From Lentinula raphanica (taxonomy: Eukaryota > Basidiomycota > Agaricomycetes > Agaricales > Omphalotaceae): a stretch of DNA of 64,000 bases. Under the pieces are notes generated by a model. It searched no databases and was not told the DNA's origin. It was given only the letters and a program-made list of their open reading frames with translations. This document shows, in pieces, positions 34,448-45,671 of this stretch. The position numbers and the translations under genes were made by a program. The DNA lies in assembly GCA_027919835.1 (NCBI GenBank), contig JANVFP010000015.1, forward strand, positions 1 through 64,000, in the 5' to 3' direction. Position 1 is the stretch's first letter. Each line of letters begins with the position of its first letter.

Positions 34448-35664
34448 TCATCCAAACATCCTTCCGACGCCTTTTTGTACAGCGCCTGTGATAAGTTGTC
34501 CACCTAGAGAACCCAGACCCCACCCACCTCCTACGACGTTATTCGCCCAGCGCTGTTTGGCGTCTCGATCGGCATAAGTAAAGCCGATAGCGTTGGTGAT
34601 ATTGAAGACCAAAGCCAGAATGACAATTGGGATGAATCTGGTAGTCCAATTAGAAACAGGCACTGGACAGATCATAAGAGCTTACGCTAGCCCCAGTTTG
34701 AGGATAGAGACAACTAGAAGGCTCGCCCAAAGTGCAGGGAACACGTACAACGCAATCTGAAGAACGTTCAGAGGTGATGAGAATTGAGGGCAGCAACTTC
34801 ACGTACCCAAAACATCCTGGTAATAATGGACACAGATCAGATAGGATTATGATACACGGAAAGATGTCACTGACTTTGAATCAATGGGATTTGCAGGTCT
34901 CGAGGGCTAGATAGTGAATAGGTCATGAAAAGGCTTAATGCATGATGAAAATATACTTGCATCTCGGCTTTCAAAAACCCAATAGCTTTCTCCATCATCA
35001 TCAACCTTGGAAATCTCATGAGATACGAGAAAGGTTGGTTATGCGGTTGCGCTTACTTGGTTCCAAAATCGTAAACCGACAAGGGTTCTCCCCGAAACGT
35101 TCTATGCAGCTAGTTTCAATGACCATCTACAGAATTGGTTTCTTGAATAACACACCCGACAATTCCAGAAGTCCATAGCTAAGAGGACGACCACCATGAC
35201 TGTCTAATTCGCCAGATTAGCCTACGTAGATGGACACAAAATCCTTTTCGGTCGCTCACAGAAAGGACATAGTTGTCGGTCAGAAATCCAGAGATGACAT
35301 ATACTGTAATGGCCGAAATCCGGAAGAAGTAGAGGAAAAATAGAGCCAAGGGGTGTGCAGACTAGATTGCTGATGTGAAAGATGCGCGATTCTGAAGCTC
35401 GAGTTGACTCACTTGACGAAATATGCCTGCTATGCCTAGATATGCCGTGAGTATGAAATCGTAGACTGGAGAGAGTGAAGACTCACCAGATTCTGCATCA
35501 CTATGTGTAGTAGCCATCTGAGAGTTCTGTGCACGATTTGTAGGTGTTAACACGACAGGTTTCCGTGTGTTCGGGCTAGGCTTTGCAGATTTAATGTTAC
35601 CAGAGAGTTCGACCGCCGGTTCATCGGGTTCGATAGTGTCCAGAAGAGGCGTTGATACGCTCAT
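34448..35664 (-). CDS. TVP23: Golgi membrane protein TVP23
   Basis: Late-Golgi/TGN vesicle protein (FAM18 family in animals) with roles in endosome-to-Golgi traffic. Signature blocks appear in order on the minus strand: [30 protein letters not shown] (split here by family alignment), [57 protein letters not shown], and the C-terminal [18 protein letters not shown] ending GVGRMFG. The N terminus is a disordered tail of about 70 residues starting [20 protein letters not shown]. Five to seven short introns are implied. It shares a 90-bp upstream region with the divergent gene at 35755. Confidence 0.92.
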
Positions 35665-35754
35665 GTTGAGGATGAGGTGGAAGTAAAGGAAAGAAACGTG
35701 ATGTACTACCGGCGCCTAATAGCTTGATTTTCTTTTCCTTCGATTCCAGCAACG
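35665..35754. promoter_or_regulatory. 90-bp bidirectional promoter
   Basis: Only 90 bp separate the start codons of TVP23 (minus) and the polytopic membrane protein (plus), so core promoters and leaders must overlap. No TATA box is evident. Confidence 0.45.
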
Positions 35755-37287
35755 ATGACCGATGAGGCCACGGAAGAAACTGCTTTGCTTCAAGACGCGC
35801 CTGTTGCGCCGCTGCCGCTCCTTCGCGACTATCTCTTGCGGCTGGACTCCGTCTCACCCGACAATCTGGGCCAGGATGATCTTTTATGTTGTCCGCAACT
35901 TTCTAATCAACGCGCTCGCTATGCTTCATTCTCGCTGCTTCTCCTACTCTTGTTTCGAGAGAAGAAGACTCGAAAGAAAATCTCTCAAAATAATACCTGG
36001 GACCAATGGAAACAAGAGACGCAATTGGAGCAATGGGTCAAGGCTATAGACCAGAACATCGTACGAATTTGGAATGGTTTCCTCAGCGAATTCTGCAGCG
36101 CACAAGACATAGAAATCATCTTATGGACGGAATTCCGAATAGATGGCAAGGGAAAACCTTACCGAGGTGAGCATGAAGAACTTGCCGATTTGTACTCGAC
36201 TGAGTCCATGTTCCAGTAATCGACTTCGTAACTAAACATCCAGATTTGCTGAATGACCGAGTGATAGAATTGAGCTTGAAGAATCGTTGGAGACGGGGTC
36301 CTCCTCTGGATTCCTCGAACACTAGACGGTATCTCACCCCTCGATATGATATGTTATGCACACCTTGGTGAGATTGATTCATGCGTAACATTTCTTCATT
36401 TAGATAAATGTTTCTTCAGGATCTATCATGCTTTCGATTTTGGATCACAAGTCGCATTCTTGATTCTGCTGGTACTCTATGTCCTGGATCCACCTAGACC
36501 AGCCTTCTATAGTTTGCCCCTCGAATCCATAGGCTCTCGAGAAATCATCCTGATCGTCATCTCTATCTCCGCTATACTCCACTCCTGGCCTACCTCTGTA
36601 CCGTTCGCGCTGACACTGCTGGCATTTATCGTCAAACTCCCATCAACACCCTTGCCCTCCGACTTCGCTTTCAACCTTCTTCTTTTGAGCCTTGCCTTGC
36701 TGCTTATACAGTTGTATCTTCCCTTCCCTCCAAATCCTTTCCTCCTCTTTCGGCCTGATCTATCTCTGCCTCTCGCCGTGCTCATCGTCAATAGAGTTTT
36801 TGGCACGATTTTGAAAGTCGTGTCATTCTTTCTACCCATCCTTCTGCTTTCCGTCGTCTTTCTGTCAGTCGCCTTGTCAGACGTCTTCTTGCTGATAGAC
36901 CTGGCACCGGCACCAATGCAAACCCGAGAACTATTCTTGATCCTTGCGGTGTCGAACTTCATCTTGATGGTCCTGGCTGTTCTCGTTCTGGTCTCAACTT
37001 CCACTTTCTCTAGGGAGACTAAATCTCCTTGGGATCGTTACTCTATAGCAATTGGTCGAAGAGCTCGCATAGAATTTTACAACTCTGTTATTCAATATTC
37101 AAAACCGTACCCTTTTCCCCCTCCATTCAATATCTTATACTTTGTCCTCATCTCCATTCCCACGTACGTTCTACCTCACTTTGATATCTCGACCTCTTTC
37201 TTCTTCGCTTTGCAGAAGAATCTCTGGAGAATCATTGTTGGACCGTTCGTTGCTGTCGCACGTCTGTTCACATTCAATCTACCTTGA
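35755..37287 (+). CDS. Polytopic membrane protein (476 aa), unknown function
   Basis: Three exons close in phase: 35755-36166, 36217-36367 and 36420-37287. Residues 1-185 are soluble, with an acidic start (MTDEATEETALLQDAPVAPL) and the helical-looking segment DLLNDRVIELSLKNRWRRGPP. From about residue 190 there are roughly eight hydrophobic spans. Between spans 7 and 8 is a cytoplasmic loop KSPWDRYSIAIGRRARIEFY. The overall plan, a helical N-terminal domain followed by a membrane channel-like part, is loosely like fungal YVC1/TRPY proteins. I could not identify a pore motif, so this remains a guess. It ends AVARLFTFNLP. Confidence 0.75.
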
Positions 37288-37456
37288 TATGATTTTGGAC
37301 AGTGGATGACATGAGATAAACCAAATTGGCAAGTTGACTGTGGCAACATGCATATAGTCACCTCGTTCGGTCTGATTTCGGTCTGAGCGATCGTCAATCA
37401 TTTCTCCTCTTTACTTCCACCTTTGAGTTCTCTATACCTCAGCGCTCAGCTTCAAC

Positions 37457-38624
37457 ATGTCCTCTAAGCCTATTCTATATGTCTTTGGAGGCTCTGTCTG
37501 GTCCGCAGGTTAGGCAATTGCAGAATCCTCTTATAGATCTATTGCTGATGGCCTCTCCTAGCCGCCGAGCTCGCTGCGTGCGTTTGAATCTATATTCGCC
37601 TCTTCGTTCTAAGATTGACTCAGACTTGATATCTAGCGCAGAGCTTTTTCCCGAAGGCGAGATCGATTTCAAAACAGTCAATCTGATGGAAGGAGAGAAC
37701 TTTGCACCCTCCTTTGTGAAGAAGGTACCCATTCTTGCAATTCATACCGATATATTCGACTGAAATATATCGTGACTAACCATTAGAATCCCAATGCAAC
37801 CCTCCCTACTCTCGAGGCCGGAGGCCAATATTACACCTCCACAATCGATGTCACTTCTTACTTCGTAAAGAAGTCTTCCACCAAAGTAAAGCCTGCTAAT
37901 CCAGAGTTGATCGAAATCCTTCATGCCGACAATATTGATCCCAATACGGCCTTGTTCCTTTTCGTATGACGACAAATCGTTTCAATACCCTTGTTCCCCT
38001 TCTAACCGTACGTTGGTGTATAGCGAGACGATGAAGAACATAAAGCCAAATCCGAGCTGGGTACGGGATTCCTCGGTGGACGTGAGCATCTGAATCATAT
38101 ACATGACATCAATCGCCAAATCCCTGATCTACCATTTCAATAGGTCAAGCCGCACTTGAGAAATACTCTGTACATCCGGATGCGGAGCAGCACAAGTCAT
38201 TCTACGATGAGAAGATCGCGGCCAACGGTACCTTTTTGGCGCTCTATCAAGGCAAATCATCCAAGGACGAGTTCTTCAAGCAGTCCCATGCTCATTTCCA
38301 TAACATCAAGACGTTCTTCAAAGGACCGCTCTTGTCTTATCTTCCTTCGAGTGGATTCATAGGTGGGGAAAAACCCGGAGAAGGCAGGTCTTGAATTCTT
38401 GCGTTCGGTTTAGTTCGCCTTCATGGGAATGTTCCACAGACGACTATCATCTGGGCGCGTGGCTCACGAGGATTGCTGCTTCTCTCGGTGCGAAAAACAA
38501 GGACGATGCCATCTCGGCCTTCGAGAAAGGTTTTGGAGAGAGCGTTCCTGCTCAGATTGTTAGCTATTGGAAGGCTTACTCTGAGAGACCGAGCTGGATC
38601 AAGGTATATCCAGAACTTCACTGA
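37457..38624 (+). CDS. Glutathione S-transferase-like protein
   Basis: N-terminal thioredoxin-like half: MSSKPILYVFGGSVWSA, then EIDFKTVNLMEGENFAPSFV, NPNATLPTLEAGG (the cis-Pro motif TLPTL) and an alpha-helical C-terminal half (DDYHLGAWLTRIAASLGAKN, SVPAQIVSYWKAYSERPSW). It probably conjugates or reduces with glutathione in the cytosol. Exons include 37457-37508, a 16-nt microexon 37562-37577, 37637-37724 and others. One intron (38384-38439) must use a GC donor to keep the GEDDYHLGAW block in frame. The usual catalytic Ser/Tyr/Cys after strand 1 is not obvious (GGSVWS), so the class is uncertain. Confidence 0.83.
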
Positions 38625-39208
38625 AAGTCATTCATTCTGCTGCCTGCGAAATGTAACAGGGGTTAGCTTAGAAGCACGTTCATTATATCTCGTGTCAAGA
38701 CGTCTGCGTCTATGTAGCAATCAAATGGAAATCGGATTGGGTAATTCAACATAGACTTATCTTTCATCTATGTCCAATACGAGATTAGTGTTTCCTTGCT
38801 TGACAGTCTAGAGTAGTCTCGGGGGTTCACATCTCTGTGTCGACGATTTCATGTTTAGTTAGTGTACGATTGCATGGGAAAGGCCATCAAATAACACGCT
38901 GATTTGTGGAATGCGAGCAACAAGCATTGGCTGTCTGATATGAGTACCTCGGGTTCACTTGATCCAACCAGGAATCTGGACGACAGCCTTGGCTGGAATC
39001 AGTAGCCTAGCCTTCAAGCCTTTCATCAATATCCAGGAAAGACAAACCAATCACGGATCGAGTCTATAATTGCACTGGAACCTAGCCGTCGTTGAGATTG
39101 GTTAGGATATTGACGTGTTCATGAAATAGATTGTGATGAATATAGTATGGACTATATGGGTAAGATATCAATAGTAGAAGGATGGAGGAAATTCATAAGG
39201 CGTAATTG
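38625..39208. other. Intergenic between convergent genes, no gene seen
   Basis: 3' flanks of the GST-like gene (plus) and DLT1 (minus). No coding signal. Confidence 0.5.
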
Positions 39209-40252
39209 TCATGTCTCTTCCGAACCTGGATTCAACTGAGTTGAAGAGCCTTCAAGCATCTCGAGTCGACACTCATTCAAACTGGACACCTACCATGAGT
39301 CAGATCACAAACGTATAATTGATGAACTCACGCTTGTATGATAGCGTCTGCTGAGTCCATCCCCAACTCAAACTCTTCTTCTGTTGGCTCTCGATGCGAA
39401 ATCCTAGCAAGTTGGATGATAGAGTCGTAATAGTGTAACGGTGTGAGTTCATCCTCATTTGATGGTAGTAAGGGTAGGATGAATCGAAAGTGATGTATCA
39501 TTCGAGCGTGAGGTTTTAGAGATGGATGGGTAGGAATGACAAGGTGAGCCAATGAATCTATAGTTATCCAGATGAGCCGGGAGTTGTCGAATGAGGATTG
39601 TTGGTGTGATATTCTCACCAATCTTTGGGATGGTGTCCAGAAGAGCACGTCGAAAGCGTACACCCTCATACTGACTGCCTGTAGACAAATCCAGAACCGA
39701 ATCGAGTAATGTTTCAACTGGACACACCAGGTTTCCCCCAACCTTCGTGAAACGCATCCGTTGGTTGACTTTGATGTGCTATCAGGCAAGTCCGGGCATA
39801 CTCTGCTGTGATGTATTTGTGAACGGACTACTAGAGAGTTCAGACCGTAGAAAGCAAGGGAGAGCGAGAACGATCATACGTCGGGTACATCTCCGCGGGT
39901 GATAATCTTGTGCTTTCTCCGGGAGAATCTTGAAAGTCTGAGTCGTACGGCCAAGGTTCTCTTCAGGCAATAGACTATGGACGCAATGAGCTGTAGGAGT
40001 GAATCATCCAAATGAGAAGGAATTTGGAAAAGATAAACCCTCCATGTAACAACAAAATGCACTAACCAAAGCTATATACGATGCACCGATGACCAGAGCA
40101 TTGAAGTTCTTGTTCCAAGATCTATTTGGAGAGGTCCTGACAGCTTGTGACAGAAGAGCGACACATGAAAGAAGAGTAGCGCAGAAAGTGCCCAATACTA
40201 ATAGGATGTAGCTGATCTGAAGCAAAGGCTTCACTATTCGTGAAGAGAGCAT
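39209..40252 (-). CDS. DLT1: Defect at low temperature protein 1 homologue
   Basis: Fungal membrane protein needed for growth in the cold in yeast; molecular role unknown. The N terminus has two membrane spans (ISYILLVLGTFCATLLSCVALLSQAVRTS and FNALVIGASYIAL, continuing in the next exon), then RTLAVRLRLSRF and TRGDVP. Diagnostic downstream blocks are EYARTCLIAHQSQPTDAFHEGWG, YEGVRFRRALLDTIPK, AHLVIPTHPSLKPHARMIHHFRF (read across exon borders) and the C terminus LNECRLEMLEGSSTQLNPG. About six introns. The final intron (from 39332 down to about 39276) was placed so that the conserved tail is kept. The gene looks complete. Confidence 0.88.
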
Positions 40253-40607
40253 GCTCTAAATTGAAAATTCCCTCTTTCGTGATTTGATTGATGGTATGAT
40301 TACATAAGACGTTCAAAGGTCAAAGCTGTAAGTATTGAACTTCATCATGGACCACAAGTCTAGACTTGTCAGACTAGCTCTTCCCCATCGGGCTTCCGTC
40401 AATTGTACTTAGCGGCTCAGCCCGACTGGTCTGGCCCGCTTTCAGTCCGTCTGGGTTTCCTTCAATGGCTCGAGGCCTCTGCAGAATATCTCCTCGACAA
40501 TCACAGTCCCACCGGGAAAAACGTACATATAATGCAGGCTAAGTTTGAAGTTGACTTATCGGAACATTTTTGCCTCTTGAATCATTGCCCCTTCGAGTCA
40601 TATCATA
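40253..40607. promoter_or_regulatory. Bidirectional promoter region DLT1 / cyclin
   Basis: 355 bp between divergent start codons. Contains an upstream out-of-frame ATG at 40403 whose frame overlaps the cyclin start, so it is probably either not in the transcript or a small upstream frame. Confidence 0.4.
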
Positions 40608-41830
40608 ATGGTTTCCTCTTCGAGTGTGCCTTCATCGTCACCTTCATCGTCATCATCCGCCTCGCCAATGATTACGTTGCACAATATTCGTCCAACGCAG
40701 AGTTCTCCATATCTCATTCAACTCTTAAAACTTGAGATCTCTAAACCTATTATCGGTATGCCAACTCTGACGCTTTCAATCAATATTCAGTGAAATTGAA
40801 CACTCTTCGCCAGATTATATTGTGTACTACATCTCACATATAGTCGGCCAGGAATCTGTCGAGCAACCAATCACACATCATCCTATGACTCGAGGACGTT
40901 CATCCAAAAGACCACCCCGACAGTCCAAAGCATCGGATTCCCCTTCCTCTGCCAACGCAACATCCTTCGTAAAAAGAGTGCTACGCAGAGCTTCAGTAAC
41001 GATGGCCGAGTTGTTAGCCACCCTCGCGTACATCGATCGAGCCCGGCCGTATCTGCAAGTCTCTAGTGACTCAAAATACCCTTTCGAGAGAGTCTTCCTC
41101 GGGGCGTTGATCGTCGCATCAAAGGTATGCAACTCTACGATTGACTCGTAAGACTGTGCGTATCTGACTCGGTCAACCTTGAACTTTACAGTTCCTCAAT
41201 GATTCTTGCTTGCCAAATATGCATTGGGCACAATGTACACGTTTGTTTGGGAAACACGATGTCGGCCGCATAGAGCGAGAGTTCCTGGAAGTCCTGGACT
41301 GGGAGTTGAGGCTTACAGAAGATGATCTGCTTTCGCATTATGATTCACTCATACTCGCCACTTTCCCCGATGCACCTGAAGTTTCGTTGCCTACAACTTC
41401 TACGCAATGTTCAACATCTGGAATACCTCGGGTGTGTGGGCAGGAACGTCCGCACTGTGTCGACGAAGTAGGAGAAGTATCTTTCCCTTCACCAGCACAT
41501 CAACGCTCGAATACGAGTCAACCTACGCGTCTACCACTCATCATACAACTTCCCTCGCCCTCCGATCCGATTTCTCCGATACAGCGTACTTCAGTCTCAC
41601 TGCCCACGCCAGAACTCGAGTTCGATGACAATTGTTCATCCTTCGATTCCGACTCCATTTCCTCCTGCTCGCCGCCGTTACTTACACCGCCTTCGAGTCT
41701 TACGACGAAGGACAGTGATGGTGGTTCTCGTAAAAGTACTGGCTCATTCTGGGATACCTTTTTCACCAGTATGAGAATTCAAGAAGCAGCATCTCCGATA
41801 ATGAGATACCAGGAACGTTGTCTTTCATGA
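40608..41830 (+). CDS. Pho85-type (PCL) cyclin (365 aa)
   Basis: Regulatory subunit of a cyclin-dependent kinase of the Pho85 class, acting in cell-cycle entry, morphogenesis or nutrient signalling. Three exons close in phase: 40608-40755, 40814-41124 and 41192-41830. The cyclin-box blocks are FVKRVLRRASVTMAELLATLAYIDRARPY, YPFERVFLGALIVASKFLNDSCLPNMHWA, and GRIEREFLEVLDWELRLTEDD (pieces joined across introns; each is well conserved in PCL1/2 cyclins). The remaining 150 residues are Ser/Pro/Thr-rich with acidic patches (LPTPELEFDDNCSSFDSDS), consistent with a PEST-type degradation region. The start at MVSSSSVPSSS was chosen because the exon phases work from it. Confidence 0.87.
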
Positions 41831-42175
41831 TGGAAGACGGACCTTTATTAGTTAGCACCGTTCAATCAAAAATGTCTGTAATCTACTTGTATACCTCACG
41901 TAGTTCTGTGATACCACATTGTTTGACATACAAACAGAATTCTTAGAAGAGATATCATTTCATAATTCACAACGTCGTCTATTCGAACTACACAAGGCTA
42001 CATCCCGGATGTAAAAGAAACTAGATACAACTGAAATGTCGGAACCACGAACGATTCTCGAGGAGAAAGAGATCAAGGGCAAAGCACAGCCAAGCAAACG
42101 AATGGTGTGAAAAAAGATGGCAGTCAAGGCGAGAACAAGTCGGAGAAGGAAAAAATGACAAAAGCCTGCAGTGCA
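41831..42175. other. Intergenic between convergent genes
   Basis: 3' flanks of the cyclin (plus) and CAP protein (minus) genes; nothing coding seen. Confidence 0.5.
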
Positions 42176-43630
42176 TCAAGCTTGAACGTTTTGCCTGTAA
42201 TAAAACACCACGTTCAGTATTCCAGAGCTGATTCATGAATTAACACAGGGTATCGGATCACTCACGCAAATTCGCCAATGACGTTGCCTTGAGGAGAGTA
42301 CTCGCATACGTAGAAACTGGCCAACTGAAGGGGGTGAATCGTGATTTCGGTGAGAAACATACCAGAGGAACGTTGGGGGTCAAGGACGACTTACACCGAA
42401 ACTAGCGTCAAAAATTCCGCTGCAGGACGCAACCGCACAACCCACTTGGGTGGTCGCTTTCCAGACCATTTGAGTGAAATGGGAGGCTTCGGGGTTACTA
42501 GGATTGTATTGGGCTATGTAGAAGACCAAGAACTGTCAATCAACAAAAATAGGCAGAGACGAACGGAAGGAACGTACATGCTTCACTTGACCAAGAGTCG
42601 ATCGCTTGGTCGATTCCATAGCTACTACCAGTACCAGCAGCTAGGTTCTCTAATGAAAAACGGCAGGTCAGTACTATTCTCTTGATGGCAAAAATTGGTA
42701 TCAAAACTAAACAAACCTCCAAAGGGACCGAGAGAACCTCCAGAGTGTTCAAACACACAATTATTCGCCCATTGCTGAGCTTTGGCAGCAGCATCATTGC
42801 TCCAAGTAAGCGCCGCCGCGCCGTGTTGAGCTCGTACGCTGTTGTGATCAGACAGGTACTTTTGGACGTCGCTGTCTGAAGCATCTGAGCCATTTGAACC
42901 GGATGATGTAGAAGCGGTGGAACTCGAGGAACTCGAGGAGCTAGCAACGGCGGCGGCGGCGGCGACGGCAGTTGAAGTTGTAGGTTCTGGAGCAGGAGTG
43001 GATGATGTCGATGACTCTGTAGTCGGGGCAGGAGGTTGTTCAACGCTGGAGGTGGTAACCGGAGGAGTGAACTCGGAAGTACTAGTAGGAGACGGTTCTT
43101 CCGAGGAAGACGTAGGAGCAGGAGGAGTGAATGTATCAGTGGTAGAATCAACGCTTGAAGATGAAGACTCTGAAGAGGATGCGACGCTAATGGAGGTAGA
43201 TATAGTAACAGAGGCAGAAGACGCGACGGATGATGTTGGGATCACCGAGTCGGTGATAGACACAGCTGTGATGTTGGATGGCGAATTGCCTATAGCACCT
43301 GCGACTGTAGCGGATGCAAGGGGAGCGCTGGCAGTGCTGTATAACACATTAAGATTCTGGATTTGTTGAAGAAAGCTGAACTTACGATGAAAGAGGCATC
43401 CCGCACGCAGAAGCGATCACAGAATCCTCATCCCCTTCCGTCTGCTGAATAACAGCACCCCAAGGACCTGAGCCCATCATGAGACCAGGGTACCCCCACT
43501 TGCCTTTACACTGTTCAACACACGACTCTTGCTGCCAATACTTTTTGGCGCAGGCCGGTCCAGCAGACCCATATGGTATAACAGTGAGTATGTAAACAGC
43601 GGATGAAAACAGTACAGCGATGCGAGGCAT
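42176..43630 (-). CDS. Secreted CAP/PR-1 domain protein (Pry-like)
   Basis: CAP-superfamily proteins of fungi (yeast Pry1) bind sterols and fatty acids outside the cell. The signal peptide is MPRIAVLFSSAVYILTVIPYGSAG, then a short Cys-rich segment with three Cys (CAKKYWQQESCVEQCKGKWG). A long Ser/Thr/Pro/Ala stalk of about 130 residues follows and is probably O-glycosylated. The CAP domain has YLSDHNSVRAQHGAAALTWS, AQQWANNCVFEHSGG and NLAAGTGSSYG, and a conserved tail of the type FTQMVW...VCEYSPQGNVIGEF. A last intron then gives QNVQA-stop at 42176. The CAP-cavity His residues in DHNSVR and FEHSGG are present. Several introns; no break seen. Confidence 0.88.
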
Positions 43631-43866
43631 GTCGGTTGCTTAGAAATAAAAGAAAGTGCAGTGAAAGGAGAGAAGTCGTCGGGGACGCCCGTGGGGAACG
43701 AGGGGGGGAAGGATAGAAGTCGTTGTGAAGAGGGATTGTGATGAGATGGGCATATTTAAAGCAGAGGATGTGGATAATTGAATTGTTGCGTTGCCATAAG
43801 ATCCAACGGGATCAACTCAGAAACAAACTCGACCGTGCCTGGCACGCGTTTTTGTCACTTACCACG

Positions 43867-44196
43867 ATGGACCCACCTTATTACATTTTATTCTCTACCC
43901 AGCCTGCTAATTCCTCGTCTCTTGGCCATCCAACCATACAGTATCAATACGCAGACGATTCTCCATTGGCTTTGCTTCCTCAGCATCCAGATGAACATGT
44001 ACTTTTGCTCGAATTCGACCAAACTTCGTCTGTCCCGACGGTGACGAGCACTTCAAGGACATTGGCTGTCACTGGCATCAAAGTCGAAGAGGCTCCCGGT
44101 GCAGCAGTCGCAGAGGACAAACATAACGATAGGATGTATATCATAGAGGCAACAACTGCACCGGTAGAAGACAAGTTGCGTGATGGATCTAACTGA
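43867..44196 (+). CDS. Small conserved hypothetical protein (109 aa)
   Basis: Single exon starting MDPPYYILFSTQPANSSSLG. The in-frame upstream Met at 43738 would add an unrelated-looking basic stretch, so I take the Met at 43867. The body is acidic (YADDSPLALLPQHPDEHVLLLEFD) with no Cys and no signal peptide. I believe similar short proteins occur in other mushrooms, but cannot verify it here. Function unknown. Confidence 0.6.
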   Translation: MDPPYYILFSTQPANSSSLGHPTIQYQYADDSPLALLPQHPDEHVLLLEFDQTSSVPTVTSTSRTLAVTGIKVEEAPGAAVAEDKHNDRMYIIEATTAPVEDKLRDGSN

Positions 44197-44494
44197 GATG
44201 ATCAATGTAGTAAACTGATAAAGTTCAGACTACAACTTTCGAGCGAACGTCCTTCGCCTCACACCGTTCTTGCCCAGTTCAAACAAAGGAAAGTCAATCT
44301 ATTTCGTTGACCAAAGGCACAGTTTCGAGATGATCGAGAAATGAACAGAAATCTAGCGATTCGTCAGGCTCTCAACTATCCCGAAGGTCTGGGCAAGTCA
44401 TCCGGTTTGGCAACAGTATCCACCGTCAAAGGGCTTTCACCCTGAAGATAGTGTTTCATGCTATATACTACACATCGTACCGTTGAAGCACTGC
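44197..44494. other. Short intergenic, no gene seen
   Basis: Between the convergent ends of the small protein and EMC7 genes. No coding signal. Confidence 0.5.
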
Positions 44495-45566
44495 CTATCG
44501 TCTCTTGTTGCCCTTTCCTCTGCTTTTATTCGGAGCCTGTCCACGAGGAGCCTGCGGAGTTGGTTGTGGGTTCGTCTGTTCCTGCCCAGAGGCGGCTGCC
44601 ATGAGCGCAGAGAATCTAGTAGTTTCGTGATGCATCATATCAAATCCAACGTTCCTATTATCCGCAAACCGTCGAACGTACCCAGATTTAAGATCTCCAC
44701 TCTGAAGAGCAGCTTGTGCGTGTGACATCTTGGCTTGTTCCCGCTTGAAGTCTTCGAGCGCTTCTGGGTCCATGTTCTTCTAAGCAACGGACCACATGTC
44801 GGGCTGATACTGTGATATGTACATGAAGAGACGCACCATGAGGTATGGCATACCCAACACAAGCCCACCGCCAAAGATCATCATTAGAATCATCGGACTC
44901 TTCAGCATGCCCATGATATTGAAAGATTCACGAGGCGCGAAATAGTTGAACCGTTGGCGGGCAGATAGAGTGATGGGGTAGGGAAGTAGAATCGTTGATG
45001 GAGGGTTCATTGGAGTCCCAGGGACGTAAGGATGAACTTCAACGGAATCATCCTTGATGTCTACACGCATCTGTGGTACAACTGTTAGCATGATTTCATT
45101 GCAGTGTTCAATGTTCATCAACCCACTTGGTCGAACTGGTAGTCATGTGAGATGACAGAAAGCAGGTATGTGCCGGAGGGTACATTTGGACTGTCGGAGG
45201 AGTAGAACAGAATAACAATGAATATCTCGTTATGGTCTCTGGTACCACAAAGCAATAATCACGGACGTGTTTTTCGCTCACATTATGAAGGAACCGTCTC
45301 TTAAGATCCCACCGCTGTATCTCATATTGTCTAGGACGACTTTTGCATGTCCGAGTTGACTATATCCTGAATTCCGATCCGTCAGAGACGCGCGTCCATC
45401 GAAAGGGGAGAGCTCACCACGACATATGTCGTTCCAAGATATTTGACCCTTCACGTCCACAGCACTGGTACCTAGAATAAGAAATCTAGCGTGTTTCTAA
45501 GCTTAGGAAAGCTCAATAACGTCTGTGAACGTACCCAAGAAATAGTACAAGTAACATAGGCGTCAT
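44495..45566 (-). CDS. EMC7: ER membrane protein complex subunit 7
   Basis: Lumenal/membrane subunit of the EMC insertase that places tail-anchored and polytopic proteins in the ER membrane. Short signal sequence MTPMLLVLFLG, then after an intron the beta-sandwich: SAVDVKGQISWNDICR, SQLGHAKVVLDNMRYSGGILRDGSFI, VPSGTYLLSVISHDYQFDQMRVD, HPYVPGTPMNPPSTILLPYP and ARQRFNYFAPRESFNIMGMLKSP. One membrane span follows (ILMMIFGGGLVLGMPYLM), then the conserved cytosolic tail DPEALEDFKREQAKM, ending in a basic, Gln/Pro-rich extension SRGKGNKRR. A GTACGT intron near 44655 joins KSG to FSALMAAASG. Complete. Confidence 0.9.
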
Positions 45567-45671
45567 GGCGGAAAGATGGAGGAAAGCACAAATAATATAA
45601 GCGCCCAACGTTTCTTTCTTTCTTCGACTTGCACAAATTCCAATCTCGAATCTTACCATCCCACACTCATC
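45567..45671. promoter_or_regulatory. 105-bp bidirectional promoter EMC7 / UTP23
   Basis: Only 105 bp separate the divergent start codons. The sequence is pyrimidine-rich towards UTP23 (TTTCTTTCTTTCTTCGACTT) with no clear TATA box. Confidence 0.45.

Noticed and set aside
36507..37004. 165-aa minus-strand frame opposite the polytopic membrane protein
   Set aside because: Arg/Lys-rich shadow of the hydrophobic coding strand.
42917..43369. 150-aa plus-strand frame opposite the CAP gene
   Set aside because: Antisense shadow of the Ser/Thr-rich stalk; low-complexity composition explains its length.
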